From contig JAIXMO010000001.1 in assembly GCA_025677825.1 (NCBI GenBank), positions 62,001 to 126,000 of the forward strand: DNA of 64,000 bases, given 5' to 3'. The notes beneath the pieces are model-generated. The model ran no database searches and was not told the origin of the DNA. It saw nothing but the letters and a program-made list of their open reading frames with translations. Source of the DNA: Helicostylum pulchrum (taxonomy: Eukaryota > Mucoromycota > Mucoromycetes > Mucorales > Mucoraceae). This document shows, one piece after another, positions 11,302 to 23,768 of the stretch. The first letter of the stretch is position 1; every line of letters begins with the position of its first letter. The position numbers and the translations under genes are program-made.

Positions 11302-14300
11302 ATGGTTGTAGTACAAAGGTCTATTATTTGGTCACCACACGGTGATCATAGTCAGTTTCTCGCTGGTGGAACAGAATTGAAGTTATATCAATGGGTTCCA
11401 GAAGTAATAATCTCTACCTTATTACCATGCTTTTGTCTAATCTAAAATAAATAAATAAAAAATATTGTATTACTATTATAGACCAATGACTCACCTGGAA
11501 GAGCACGCTATATCTCTACTATTCCAGACATTACGTTAATGATGGTAACAACTTTTTTTTTTTTAATAAAAAAGAACCTTGTTAATGATTACGTCTTTTC
11601 ATAGTGTGCCGATTGGTCTCCGGATCCCAACTGTCCCGATTTAGTCGCTGTCGGTTTAACGACAGGAAAGACGTTACTTGTGCGTATGCAAGAACATTCG
11701 TTGACAGATTACCCTAATTCGGATGGCGTCGAAACACCTACACAAGGACGAGCGACGATTTATAACAGTAACAATAACTCCAGTTCCAATTTAAATAGCA
11801 TCAGACAACAACAGCAACAACCCACGCCACAACAGCACCAACAAAAGCAGTATCCTTCTTTGGGAGTAAAGATGTCACGTTCTAGTAACGTTGTATCATT
11901 TTCAAAGACGCATCCACATTTATTAGCTGCTGGGCTCGATAAAGTCCGTAACGATCCTTGTCTCTTGGTGTGGGATGTATCTCGATCATTAGATAGTTAT
12001 TGTAATACACCAACAGGGTCTCAAACACCTACTGCGTTTCCATCTATTCGAGGTCATGTACATCAAGAGTCTCGTTCTTCAATTAGTGCCCAATGGCGAT
12101 TTGACGGGAGAAATGATAATTATGAAGGTAAATGAATTTAATGGTGCATATTTGTATAATTAAATTTCTCATGCATTAAAAAAAATCTTTTTAGACAGAT
12201 CGAGGTTTAACGATATACCATCAATGTCTACATCTGCCACTGGGTAATTTTAAATTATAAAACAGTACCGAAAAAAGACATTGATTCTAATTAAAATTCG
12301 TTAGGACTAGAGAACAAGGACCAGTTAGACAATATGGATCATCCGAAGCTATTTCTTCTTGTGCATGGTCCGAACATGCCAATGCACCTTTATTAATTGC
12401 TGGTATGGGTAACAAGTACCTTCGAGTATATGATATTAGAGCCGATCTAGGTTCTAATCCTTTACAATTTTCGACTAAAGCAGTACATGGAATTACGATC
12501 GATCCTTTCAGTGCTTACCGACTAGCTTCTTACACCGAAGAAGGCATTATTAAATTATGGGATATTCGAAAGAGTAATGAAGCAGTACTTACACTTAACC
12601 CCGATAACAAGACCAACCTATCCAAACTTGTATTCTCACCTTCACAACCTGGCTTCTTGGCTTCACTAACCAAAGACTCAATCTATATCAACTTGTGGGA
12701 TATTCAAGAGACCTGTTCATTACAATCAGCAGTAGACTCATCCGTTCAAAAATCTTCAACGGTAGTACCGACTCCATCTGTTTCAAAGCTAGAAAAAAGT
12801 ACGTCGCATAACGCCTTGCATAGTTTGGTAAACGATGAGGAAGAATTGAGTATTCCGGTACTTTGGAAAAGCCGCAAGACTCGATCTAGTAACAAGGAAT
12901 CCACTACGTTTTCATTTATACCTAATTCGATTTCTTCAACTACAAAACCGATGCCGAATGTACATAATTTATTAACTGTGCATAAGGATGGAAAATTTGA
13001 GTCGATCAAAGTACAAGAAGCTTGTCAAATATCTTGGCAACCCACGGGTGGTATGGTCATGACGGCAAAGAGAGGATTGCTATCATATTATCCTCCGTCC
13101 TCCGAAAGTATTGATAAGAAGATGATACATTTGACCATGCACGATGATGATGAATTTTCGCTACGGTAAGTTTTTTTTATTTATTATACGCAATTGTTAC
13201 TGATTTTCTAAAAAAAAAAAAAAAACTTAGACAAAAAAATCCTGATTTCGAACCAGATACAATTATATTCAATACAGATAAAGCATTAGCCAAGGAATTA
13301 GATAAGGATATATCTGTTGTCATGAGAAAAAGATTAAATGAAGGTTATTCAATGGATGTAAGCTGATTTATACATATTTGTGGGGGGATAAGTATTAATT
13401 CTTTTTTATCTAGTGCACAAAAAATATATCAATTGTAAAAGATGATCGTAAACTAAAAGAACTTTGGTCATGGATGAAAATTGCGGATCAAATATCTACA
13501 AGGTTATCTAAAGTTGGAAACGCTGATTATAGTTTTCATGGTGTTTATGGTATTTGGATGGGATCTCAAGGCCGTAATAATCGATCTCCTGCCAATACAC
13601 CTCGTTCAAATTCATCACCAAAGTTAACAAGACAAGCTTCCCATCAACGAAAAATAATAGAAGATACAACTGCTACTGATGATTTAGATACCACTGATCC
13701 TACTAATAATTTACCAATGGTGAATACTGCGAAATATGCTCAAAGAAATCTTGCTTTATCTGCTTGTGGATTTGCATTTGATATTCAAGAGTTTGAATTG
13801 GAATTAGTAACGTAAGTGTTTTTTTTTTAATTAATTTGTATTACCAGTTAAAAAGTCGATTTAACCCAAAAAAAATATTAGACTCGAGTCTCGTGGGGAA
13901 TATGATAAGGCTGCTGGTTTAGCCTTATTTCATGGTTCGCCAGAGAGAGCAATTCGTGCTCTGGGGAGTGCAAGAGGCAGAGAACATAAAGAAGGTAAAA
14001 TCACTTTTAAATAATGACGTGCATGAAAAACTTCTTAAATTTTTTTTATATATGTAGAACAACAGCGTAAGTTAATGTCGGCAATTTTGGCTAGCTATCA
14101 AGTAGAGGGTACAAATACAAATCATACGTGGAAGGATATCTGCGAATCACTGAGTAGCGATATGGCAGATCGACCCTATTTAAGAGCTATTTTTGCTTAT
14201 ATTGCTTCAAATGACTGGTATAGAGTATTGGATGAGCCGGGATTACCATTAAGAGAGCGTATGGCAATAGCACTTCGTGTATTAGATGATGATCAGGTAG

Positions 14301-15244
14301 GATATACATGTATGTTTTTTTTTTGTTACAGTTTCTAAAAACAAGCCTAGATGTCATTATATTTAAATCGAACACTAGAGAAATTAGTTCAAGAAGGAGA
14401 TGTAGAAGGCGTAGTTGTTACAGGATTAACTTTGAAGGGAGTAGAATTACTAGAAAAAGCACTTGATAGATATGGCGATGTACAAACAGCCAGTTTGATT
14501 ATGAGTTACATTGTACCAAAACGATTTAAAGACAGTAGAGTTGAAGATTGGGTTGAAAAGTAAAAAAAAAAAAAAGCATATGATTATGATGTAATGTTAT
14601 TTTATGTACTTATTTTTCTCTTTTGTCTAGTTACCGATTACTAATGGATAGATGGCAAATGTGGCATGCACGAGCTAAATTTGATATTCAGCGCGGAAAG
14701 CGTATGAATTCTAGTGAAATCGCTCCACCTCAAGTTTATGTTCGATGTAATTTCTGTGCACAATCTTTGGGGCATAGTCTTGTTATACAAAACGCTCGAA
14801 ACAGAGAAGGAAAACGAATGAATGTTCAAACCAGTAATCCTGGAGGTCGAGCATCCGGTAAACAAAAGGTAATACAAAGATGTCTCAATTAAAGTTTTTT
14901 TTTAACATTTGATTTCTCTTGATAGAGTACAGTGTGTTCAAGTTGTAGGAAACCTTTGCCTCGATGTGCTTTGTGCCTTTTGCACATGGGAACCCCAATT
15001 GATCAATTGAGACAAACAATTATTGCAAATGATACGCATAAAGGTAACATTTACATAAATGCATGTATTGAAACAGTAAATAACTGACTTTATTGACATA
15101 TTAGTGGATCCAGCAGGATTTGACCTTTGGTTCACTTGGTGTCAAACTTGTCGTCATGGAGGACACGCAGTGCATATGTTTGATTGGTTTCAAAAGCACT
15201 CTACTTGTCCTGTCAGTAATTGTACTTGTCAATGCCAAATATAA
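11302..15244 (+). CDS. MIOS: MIOS/Sea4-like GATOR2 (SEACAT) subunit
   Basis: Thirteen exons deduced: 11302-11403, 11482-11544, 11605-12127, 12195-12243, 12305-13165, 13231-13357, 13414-13811, 13882-13994, 14058-14296, 14351-14559, 14631-14868, 14926-15043 and 15105-15244. They give 1,059 aa. The N-terminal half is a WD40 propeller ([39 protein letters not shown]). An alpha-solenoid follows ([40 protein letters not shown]). The C-terminus carries the MIOS Cys/His modules: [31 protein letters not shown] and [20 protein letters not shown], ending [10 protein letters not shown]. This matches animal MIOS closely. The known role is in GATOR2/SEACAT on the vacuole/lysosome, relieving GATOR1 inhibition of TORC1 in response to amino acids. 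Exons 4 and 10 rest on frame and homology. Confidence 0.92.
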
Positions 15245-15408
15245 TTGCTATTTAATTAGGAACAATAAAGATGATCGTGTAAATGTATGTATAAAAAAAA
15301 ATCATGCTAACTCAGCCAAGAGTTTCTTAAAATTAGTTTATAAATCAGTATGCTTTTTTTTTTTCTCTCTTTTTTTTTATATTCATAATTATCATTACTG
15401 TTATAATA

Positions 15409-16943
15409 ATGGCAATATTACCTATTACACCTTCATCCGATCAAATTGATCCTAGCACTTTAACCTATTTATGCCTTGTCGATAGAGTATCCGTATCTTC
15501 ATTTGATGAAGGTATTTTAACTCTTATTGGCGAAGGTCATTTAGTAGCTTATATCACTTCTGATCCAACTGCTGACCAGCAACTACTTTTGTTACGATTT
15601 TTCGATTTTTACGACGAGGAAAAGTGTACCATTGTACTTGTCTCGAGATCTAAAGCTTGGTTACAGGATGAACGTACACTCATCTTTCCTAGAGCTCAAG
15701 GTGGTTTATGGAGAGTCGATTGCAGGTAACTTTATAAAGTACAATTCCGCTGGTTTGTTCTTTTTTTTAACATATGCTCTTTTTTTTGCTGTAGTGATTC
15801 GGACGAAGTAACATTCAGTGAATTACAAGATGTACTTACTTATTTTATAAAATACGAAAACCGACATCAAATGAAGAATACATTAGCCATGGTGAACCCA
15901 GCCTCTTGTGAAATAACACAAGTAGTTGCAGGCAATGTTCGTTTAGATCGATCAGATGCAGAAAGTATATTAAACGAAGAAGATTTTATTTCTCACCAAG
16001 AAGCAGAAAGAGGACAGAAATTGCCTGTATATGTCGGCAACTCTAATTTCGAGGTAAAATAAGATTGCATATATTAAGGGTTTACGAAACGAAGTTTAAT
16101 CATATTTGCCTATTTTAGAATGACCCAACTAAAATTAGAAATGTTCGGTTACTCTATCAATCTGGTAGTGCAATGGTAACTGGATCAGATTGGATCGCCC
16201 ATGGTCTTGTATTAGCAGGACAAGCATTAGCGAAAGGAATTACAAAGTAAAATATACATATATATTTTTGAAGTTATTATATCTAACACAATTACTTTTT
16301 TTTTAGTGGCGGTAAAATGCTTGAAGATCGTATTGCGCCAACACAAGAACCTATGAGATTAAGTGACGAAGAAAGACGAGCATTTGAAGTAGTTTATAAT
16401 ACAACTAGCTCTGTATCACAAATGGCAGCTGGACTTGTCGATATGGCCGTAACATCTGCAGTATCGGGTATCAATTCCATGGTTTATGATAATGACCAAA
16501 TGAAAACTAGAGAACCCGTTGAAAATGCACAGAGACATTTCGGTATGTCTGCATTACAAGCTGTGGCCAAGATTGCAGGAGGTGTTGCCTCTGCTGCTTC
16601 TTCTGTATTAGGTTCCTCTCGTGATAGTCTTATACAAGTAGTAAATAAGAAATACGGACAAGATGCTGGATATATCGCGCAAAGGGCGATTGGAGCTGGT
16701 GCTAATGTAGCTGATATGCTGGTATATTTTGATGCAAGAGGTATCTCTAGAAGGGTTGTATTTAGTGGTGCTGGCAAAGTCTCTAATAGTCAAGCTAAGA
16801 CGGAAGAGCTAGATGATGTTGCAGACCAACCTAACCGTAGTGAAGTTGTTTTTGAAAACGATTGGCTTGAAGACCAATTAAACCAAGGAAAAAACGATAG
16901 CTCTTCCACAGTAAAGGATGATAAAACTATCATTACCATCTAA
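15409..16943 (+). CDS. Spartin/senescence-domain protein
   Basis: Four exons (15409-15725, 15795-16053, 16119-16246, 16307-16943), 446 aa. The C-terminal half is a senescence domain (PF06911): DWIAHGLVLAGQALAKGITN, MAAGLVDMAVTSAVSGINSM and the Ala/Gly-rich SALQAVAKIAGGVASAASSV. This is the region in human spartin (SPG20) and plant ERD7 that associates with lipid droplets and membranes. The N-terminal half (LCLVDRVSVSSFDEGILTLI) resembles the plant-related senescence/spartin N-terminal fold. No MIT domain is evident. The start is the first ATG after the pyrimidine-rich leader. The gene begins 165 bp after the MIOS stop, head to tail. Confidence 0.82.
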
Positions 16944-18170
16944 AAGAAACTTCATATATACACTCATTTTTTCTCTAAAAAAAACTCTCATTACATTCTA
17001 TTACTCTATCTATCTTTTTTCATAGTTTAATGATCTATGTTACTGTCATTAATATACACACAATGAAACTATATACGGATTACCTACATGCACTAAATTA
17101 TTAACCTCGAACATTTTACTCTTTAATAAACTGAAATAATTATATACGTCAAAAACAATGCTCATCGTTCTAGTCTCTCCTTCAAAGTCGATATGTACTA
17201 ACAAGCACTATAATGTATAATCCCAAAAACAGATGTTATGTATTATAAACAAATACAACGATCTGTCTATCACTTGAGTGCATGTTTGTTTATGTTTGGC
17301 GTCATAATCATCATAGGCCGTAGTTACAGGTTTTAAAATTGAGACATTTTTTTTTCATGCGATAATAAAAGTGTTAGGTCTAAATATATTTTTCATTTCT
17401 ACCTGCTAATGATAGTATGACTATGAAGGTATATTAAAGAGAATTGATACTCTAAAACAGTAAAGGTATAGTCAGAAATACTAATTTAATTTTTTTATTA
17501 TTAACTAACTACTTGTTTATATTAGAAGACATGATGGCGTTTTTTTTTAAGCGTGGTGCATAAATTCTGAGCATTACTAACACAATGATATTTATATATT
17601 GATAATATGAGACTAAGTAATAAACAAGCCTTTAATTTTATCTAGTAGAATGTAATGAATTGATCTCTCTTTTAGAAGAACTATGTATGAATATGCTTTT
17701 TTCTTTTTTCTATATTCATGGATACTAGGTTTTCTTTTGGTTAGGGATGTAAATGTAATAGTGCACCTTGAGTACCAAAATAAATATTTATATTGTCTTC
17801 TCCCGTATTCAGTCTATCATATTATGCTATACAGATGCACTTTACCTAGAGAGAGAGAGAGTGCATCTTTTTTATTATGCAGTTTTAAGATCATCATACT
17901 TTTTCCCCGATTTCTAAAGTAAATAGCATTATATGCGCAATATAGTAGCAAGAAAAAAAAAGCCATATTCCTCGAATTAAAAGAAATGCATGTGTTGTTA
18001 GAATCCAAAAATTAAGGTAAAACGCATACAGAAACTTGCAAGTACATCTAATGCAACGATCTTTGTATACAAGATAACTGGTCATATTACTTGAAAAAAA
18101 GTACATATAAGTATCAATTTTTTTTTAGTTTCCATAATTTTTTTATATATAATTATTATTCTACATCAAT
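16944..18170. other. Intergenic region before the CBM14 cluster
   Basis: Very AT-rich. No reading frame with protein-like composition, no tRNA and no clear repeat. The last 100 bp presumably contain the promoter of the CBM14 gene at 18171. Confidence 0.45.
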
Positions 18171-18443
18171 ATGCAAATTTCAATTATCATTGCTCTCTTC
18201 TGTACCTTCTATCTCGCAAGTGCCACATTTCTCCCTAGAGCATTCGAATGCCCTGAAGCTCAAAATGGAGATGTAGATTCCGTGTTTTCATTTCCTGGGA
18301 ACTGTAGCAAATATTACGAATGTGCTGATGGTCTTGCCGTAGAAAAAACTTGTGATCCTGGTCTCTATTTCAATGAAGAAAAACCTGGTTGCGATACCGC
18401 CGAAAACAGTACCTGTGATGTCCCTGGCGGATACGAAGCCTAA
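18171..18443 (+). CDS. Small secreted CBM14 (peritrophin-A) chitin-binding protein
   Basis: Single exon, 90 aa. Residues 1-18 (MQISIIIALFCTFYLASA) form a signal peptide. The mature part has one CBM14 domain with six cysteines in family spacing (ECPEAQNGD, GNCSKYYECADG, EKTCDPGLYF, PGCDT, STCDV), which fold into three disulfides. Chitin binding is the family role; in other fungi single-domain CBM14 effectors shield wall chitin, so a cell-wall function is inferred. It is the most diverged member of the local family. Confidence 0.88.
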   Translation: MQISIIIALFCTFYLASATFLPRAFECPEAQNGDVDSVFSFPGNCSKYYECADGLAVEKTCDPGLYFNEEKPGCDTAENSTCDVPGGYEA

Positions 18444-18729
18444 ATAACTGTATTTAGTCATCTCTTTACTTTTTATATGAATAAACTACTTAATTTTTTA
18501 TATCCCCCCATTTAATTGTATATTTTTGTATTGGTTTATATGATAATTCCAAGCTGATAAATAGGGGAGGATATAAAGTTTGTTTTTTAAAGGAGACTGA
18601 AAGTGGCACTAAAGTCAATTGTTTACGCAGCACGAAACTTCATGTGTTAGTCTATTATCATCATTTATTTTTAGAAAAATAGAAGTAGTTGTGAGCGTTT
18701 AAAAATGTTTGAATTACTTTATAATCAAA
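18444..18729. other. Spacer between CBM14 gene and relic
   Basis: AT-rich spacer with a poly-A-signal-like AATAAA at about 18480. Nothing else is supported. Confidence 0.35.
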
Positions 18730-18960
18730 ATGCAAAAATCGAGTATCCTTATTCTCATACCCGCTCTCTGTCTTGCTGGCTGGCCCGTTCTCTACATCTT
18801 CAAATGATTGTAAGAATTTAACTGCTCCAAGGTTTTTACCTGATGCGAGTCGTATATTTTCCGTATCAATAGTTCAGGAGACACGAGTTTGATTTCAATT
18901 CGAATGCTTGCCAAATTCCCGGAAATTGTATCTGCTACGGTGAATCACTTGCTGTAGTAC
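18730..18960 (+). pseudogene. CBM14 protein pseudogene
   Basis: Starts MQKSSILILIPALCLAG, like the intact gene at 19372. Frameshifts follow: SSNDCKN resumes in another frame, and FDFNSNACQIPGNCICYGE in a third. The segment encoding the central SYIDCTDG-type core is missing. It is a clear relic of the same family. Confidence 0.75.
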
Positions 18961-19322
18961 CTGGTCGTCATTCTTTACATTGTTTTTTTTATTCCGTATA
19001 TATTTTTCTCTCTTATGATAGTAAATTTTGACAGGACTATATAAATGTTGTAAATATCGGTGTACATGTATACTTATTAATTTTTTTCTCTTTACTGCAT
19101 CTCAAATATACTATATAATAACGTTTTAAGAGCGTATGATCTATAAATTTTTATACAAGATCTTCTAATACGCCTTGAACGATTGAGAATAAATAAATGA
19201 AGAGATAAGAGTAAGATATTGCAACGCACTAATATTTCAAGGGGGTTGCCATTATAGACTTGATTATCAACCACTTTTATGCCAGGAGAAAAATTCCAAA
19301 TTTTTTTTTCTAAAAAAAAGGG

Positions 19323-19330
19323 TATAAATA
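19323..19330 (+). promoter_or_regulatory. TATA box of CBM14 gene
   Basis: TATAAATA 49 bp upstream of the ATG at 19372, preceded by a T-tract/A-tract junction. The arrangement is shared with the pseudogene at 9850. Confidence 0.55.
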
Positions 19331-19371
19331 CATGTTATTTATTTTGCAATATTTAGAAATTTATATCAAAA

Positions 19372-19650
19372 ATGCAAAAACCAAGTATCCTTATTTTCAT
19401 CTTTGCTCTCTGCTTTGCTTTTACTGGTTCCGTTTCTGCATCTTCGAATGATTGCGAAGGTACAGGCACCATTCTTTTTTTGCCTCGTGAAAATGACTGC
19501 GATTCGTATATTGATTGTACTGATGGTTTAGGAGACACAAGGAAATGTCCCCCAGGACTCATGTTTAATTTTCAAGCCGGTGCTTGCCAAGCTCCTGGAA
19601 ATTTTCCCTGCTATGAGAAACCGCGTTATAATGAAGGAGCAGGTGCATAA
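19372..19650 (+). CDS. Small secreted CBM14 chitin-binding protein
   Basis: Single exon, 92 aa. Signal peptide about residues 1-24 (SILIFIFALCFAFTGSVSAS), then one CBM14 domain with six cysteines: NDCEG, NDCDSYIDCTDG, TRKCPPGLMF, GACQAPG and FPCYEK. It is the likely template family for the relics at 9850, 18730 and 19885, which share its leader (MQKPSIL) and core. Secretion and chitin binding are inferred from the family. Confidence 0.88.
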   Translation: MQKPSILIFIFALCFAFTGSVSASSNDCEGTGTILFLPRENDCDSYIDCTDGLGDTRKCPPGLMFNFQAGACQAPGNFPCYEKPRYNEGAGA

Positions 19651-19884
19651 ACATATTTACATGACTCGATGGTATAATATTACTTTATTAATTAAAAATA
19701 ATAATAAAATATATTGCCATTATGTACACCGCGTTTTTTATCGCGTATGTATACACATATGATTTATAGATTTTCTGTGCGCAATTTTCTAATACGTAGA
19801 TGCTCAGCAATTTTTATGCAAGGGGAAAATGTTTCTTTCTTTTCTTTTTTTAAAGTTTAAAGGCAGGTAATTTATTTAACGATA

Positions 19885-20100
19885 TTTAGCTGTTTCACTG
19901 ACGATTTTGCTGACGGTTTCTCTGACCCGGATAGTAGTAAACCTGGTCTTTTACCAGATCGCGTACATTATGATTCATACATTGATTGTGCTGATGGTTC
20001 AGATGCCCTCAATAAATGTCCTGGAAAGCAATTGTTTAATTACTACTTAAACTCTTGTGATTTTCTCTGTTATGGTGAACTACTTGCTATATCATCGAAC
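19885..20100 (+). pseudogene. CBM14 protein relic
   Basis: The plus frame reads DSYIDCADGSDALNKCPGKQ, then NSCDFLCYGE, the core and C-terminal cysteines of the family. The start codon and signal peptide are missing, and upstream family-like words are in other frames. The promoter-like word TTTATTTAACGATATTTAG upstream matches the other copies. Confidence 0.7.
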
Positions 20101-20665
20101 GAAAATTCGGGGGGGGGGGGAGGGTCCAGCTACACGACGGTTTTTATCAGGTATATTTCTCAGCATAGTAAATACTAATGTTTTCGGTGCTTTTGTTCGT
20201 ATGGATATATTATTTATTTAACTACTTCTATTGTGCCTTAAATGCGCGATGTACCATTTCTGAATTTTTCTAGTTAATGCGTAGATTAATCCCCCCTTTT
20301 TTTGCTATGGAGATAGATTATACATATGTATTGATTTTGGAAAATGTTAGTTAACGGAATAATAATAGAAAATATTATGCTCTTTTTCAATTACGGTTTA
20401 AGGTTTAAGTTACTATGGTCGATCGACATGCTGATCTACGCGAACTAATCTTTTTTATGATTTTGTAGTGATAGCGTTTATAATTAAATAAGTCGCGTTA
20501 CACGCGTAAACAATAGAGAACTTAAAACCAAAGCGTTAGAAACAATAGGTTTTGATTGGCTCCCCTGGCCACTTCCCAAGGACCTTGGACTCGTTAAAAT
20601 ATTTTTTTTGAACCCGCGTCTTATTTTATTTCCCTTCTTTTTTACGTGAACTAATAGAAAGCGAA
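20101..20665. other. Intergenic region with G11 run
   Basis: Contains an 11-base G run at about 20110-20120 and a short less AT-rich stretch at 20550-20585 just upstream of the Siva-like gene. No gene supported. Confidence 0.35.
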
Positions 20666-21173
20666 ATGACAAAGAGACGCCTTGATGATAGTAGCTTTGC
20701 TAATGTGCTGAGACAAAAAGTGAAAGAAGATCCCGTTATAAAGCAACAAGCAGGTAAAAAACAAAAGTTTGCAAAAGCCGTATAATACTTGACAATTATT
20801 TTCTTTTAAAAAAAAGCACAAAATACTTTTGCACTTCTTATGAAGGCTCAACAACGACCGAAACCAAGGGCCGTGGCAACACCGTCTTATGAATATTTTA
20901 ATGCACCTCAGGAACCAGCACCAGTAGAAAAATGTCAACGATGTGCCAATGCAAGTGTATATAATAAGTGTAGTTTTTGTGAGCATATCTTGTGTCACAA
21001 TTGTTTGCAAGACTGTGGTGCCTGTCAATATCTATTTTGCAGTACATGTTCCGTAATTGAGTAAGTTTTTATTGCTCATACAAAAAAGTTGAAATATTTA
21101 GTCTAAAAAAAACAATAGTTATTCCATGTCAACGGATCAAGCTTTTTGTTTATCATGCGCGCAAAACCGATAG
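20666..21173 (+). CDS. Siva-like Cys-rich zinc protein
   Basis: Three exons (20666-20753, 20817-21060, 21119-21173), 128 aa. The C-terminal half is a tightly packed zinc module: CQRCANASVYNKCSFCEHIL, CHNCLQDCGACQYLFCSTCS, then DYSMSTDQAFCLSCAQ. Order and spacing match the C-terminus of animal SIVA1 (PF05458, 'apoptosis regulatory protein Siva'). The N-terminus (RRLDDSSFANVLRQKVKED) is short and helical. Animal Siva binds TNF-receptor family tails and other partners; no fungal role is established. It could function as a RING-like adaptor, but that is inference. Confidence 0.75.
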
Positions 21174-21456
21174 TAAAAGAAGATATTAAAAAACATATAT
21201 ACCAGAATTAATTTTTTTATAATTACAATAAATACAATAAATACATTTTTCATCAGTAGAGTCTGATAAAGCATAGCTTACTTCATTTCGTTCAAGTTTG
21301 ACATCGAAAAATAAAAATGAAAAATTCGGAGTTCGCAAAAAGGGCAGTTAAATTTCGAGTGGCTTGGCCAAACCTGAAAAAAATTATTTTTTTACTATTT
21401 TCTTTTGAAGCGAAGGCGTCCGTTTCTAAATCTTTCTCTTTCACACATAATCAAAA

Positions 21457-21889
21457 ATGGAGAACTCTGAAGGCCAAATCATCGATCTTTACATCCCCCG
21501 CAAGTGGTAAATATTCGTTTAAACAACTTTTCGAAAAGGAGAGAGACCAAAAGAAGGGCGTTTTTTTGTTTGCTGACAGATTTTTTTTTAAAATATAGCT
21601 CTGCCACCAACCGTCTCATCACTGCCAAGGACCATGCTTCCGTTCAAATTAACGTCGTTGATGTTGATGCCGAGGGTCGTGCCACTAACTCTTTCGCCAC
21701 TTATGCTTTCTGTGGTTTCATCCGTAAGGAAGCTGAGTCCGATGACGCCCTTAACCGTCTCTCTCAACAAGATGGTTGTAAGTATTTTATTTTTTTAAAA
21801 AATGAATGGTTTCTCAATTTAGGAATTCTTTTTGACCCTTTTTTTTTTTGTGTGTAGACTTGAAGAACGTCTTCTCTTACCAACAATAA
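21457..21889 (+). CDS. RPS21: 40S ribosomal protein eS21
   Basis: Three exons (21457-21506, 21599-21777, 21858-21889), 86 aa, the normal family length. It begins [20 protein letters not shown], then [30 protein letters not shown] and ends LKNVFSYQQ, typical of eS21. It is a component of the 40S subunit near the mRNA exit side. Codon choice is biased to C-ending codons, as in highly expressed genes. It is convergent with SRP9. Confidence 0.95.
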
Positions 21890-22069
21890 ATAATTTATTT
21901 TTGTTAATGTTATCCCTCTTGTAAAAAAAGATACTTGATAATTTATATAATAAAATAAAAACATTATAAATAAATACAAATTCTACATACAATTTTCTCG
22001 TATTTAAAGAAGTGCAAAGGATAAAAAAAAAACTTTTTTTTCTCTGTTTAAATATGTAAATACGTTTAT

Positions 22070-22642
22070 TCATCTTCTCTTCTTTCCTTTCTTTGACTTT
22101 GGTGTTTGTTTAGGTGAAGAAACAGTTTTAACTTCGGGAATAGCAGATTTTACTGCCACTGGAACAGCATCGGGTATCACTGTATCTTCGTCTATATAAT
22201 AATAATTAGTTTTTGGTGTGTACACACACGCACAAGAGAATATATATATTTACCGGCCATCTCTTTATTCATCATCTTTAACATTAAAACACTATTCAAG
22301 TTGATAAACTTTTTTAAATCGGTCATCTGGTTTGTCTTGTATTTGATATTCTACATTGAAACGAAAACTTGTTTAATATATGCTCGAATACGCGTTATTT
22401 ATTTTTTTGGAAGGAGGGTTTCTTTTTTTTTTTTACTTTACAGTTCTATCATCAGTTACTTTCAAAACAAGGTCACCATCAGAACGATGGAAAGTGTGAA
22501 CGTAACGAGTCTAGTATATAAAAAAAGGTGATATTAGTATCATTTTGATGTGTTCGTTTTATATTGGATTTACCAATTCAGGAGATGCAATATACAAGTC
22601 CTCAACGGCCTTTTGGAACTCGTCCCAGTTTGTAATGTACAT
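22070..22642 (-). CDS. SRP9: Signal recognition particle 9 kDa subunit (SRP9/Srp21-like)
   Basis: Four exons (22642-22574, 22510-22442, 22350-22254, 22191-22070), 118 aa. It starts MYITNWDEFQKAVEDLYIAS, then TRYVHTFHRSDGDLVLKVTD and KYKTNQMTDLKKFINLNSVL, the SRP9 fold. A Lys-rich tail (PKSKKGKKRR) makes it longer than the 86-aa animal protein, as in fungal Srp21. SRP9 with SRP14 binds the Alu domain of SRP RNA for elongation arrest. All introns have GTAA-type donors. Confidence 0.88.
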
Positions 22643-23576
22643 GTTTTTAGTTGAGAGATAAAATATATGTGTACGCTTGGAATTTATTTTTCTCTCATTT
22701 TTCTTGCTACTGTAAACAGTCACTGGGAGGGGAGAAAAAGGAAAAAAATGGAAGGAAAAAAAAAAGAGAGACCCAATCGCTCATAGGTACCAAGGTATAA
22801 TCTAACTATAAACATAAAGCGACAGGAACTGTTAAAAGGTATTCGCTATGATTTAGATTATTGATGAATAAAAAAAAAATGAACTTTTTTTCTACACAGG
22901 GGAAACGGGTTTGCCGGCATGAATCAAATAAGATCAATAAGTACTAAAAACTAGCGTGTGAGAAGATAAAATATGATCCTTTTTATGTAGAAGCAAAGTA
23001 TCTTTTTATAAGGTGCGTCTGGATTAGAATGAGGCACAACCTTAAATTTAAGCGGGGGAGATTTTTTATTCATTTTTCAAAAGCTTTCACACCTTTTAAA
23101 AGTTTAGTAGGCAAGAACCAACAAGCGTACATAAATATGATTAAATAGATCACACGAATAAAAGTGACCACCCATTATATATGCCCAAGGTGTATTTATT
23201 CCGTCTTTTTTTTTATATGTGTACTTTTTTGAAGGAGCGTATATCTTAAACATTCCTTTATTATTCTGCATTTTTTTTTAGCCTTTTTGTTTTCCTTAAG
23301 TCCGTACGAAAGGATACGGTTCTTCCTAAAACATCTTACATATTTCAAAAGAATCTTTTCCGGTGATATCGTGGTGTCAGTGTACCGCACTTTTTTTAAT
23401 CGACCGTGTATGAAGATTTCCCTAATATTCAGAGCAGAATATAAAAAAGCGAAAAGATGTCATGTTCCTTGAAAAGAACCACTCATACTCGGAAGTAGAC
23501 ACATAAGAAGTCTACCAAAGTATGCTTAAACATTACATTGCTAATGTAAAAGTCGAAAGCCATATTTTTAACGCAG
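22643..23576. other. Intergenic region upstream of SRP9
   Basis: AT-rich with a G-rich patch at 22720-22760. No supported gene. Short reading frames lack protein-like composition. Confidence 0.4.
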
Positions 23577-23768
23577 TTGCCCAGTTATTTGAAGTACGAT
23601 ATCTTTGAAAATGTATCACAAAAAACAACAGTTCTGGCCAAAGACGGGACTCTCATCCTCTATGATACCCTGTTCCAAAAGAAATCTCCAGCACATGTTG
23701 ATATTGATTTAGACAGAATCTTGAATACTCACAAAGCAAAGCATTCGAAACCCTCTCTCGATTTGTAA
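23577..23768 (+). CDS. Possible terminal exon of an unrecognised small gene
   Basis: An open frame that reads PSYLKYDIFENVSQKTTVLA, then DGTLILYDTLFQKKSPAHVD, and ends KHSKPSLDL. It has no ATG at its 5' end. An AG (ACGCAG) immediately precedes it, so it could be a last exon whose upstream exons I could not find. Composition is protein-like. No family recognised; it could also be a relic. Confidence 0.35.
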   Translation: MPSYLKYDIFENVSQKTTVLAKDGTLILYDTLFQKKSPAHVDIDLDRILNTHKAKHSKPSLDL

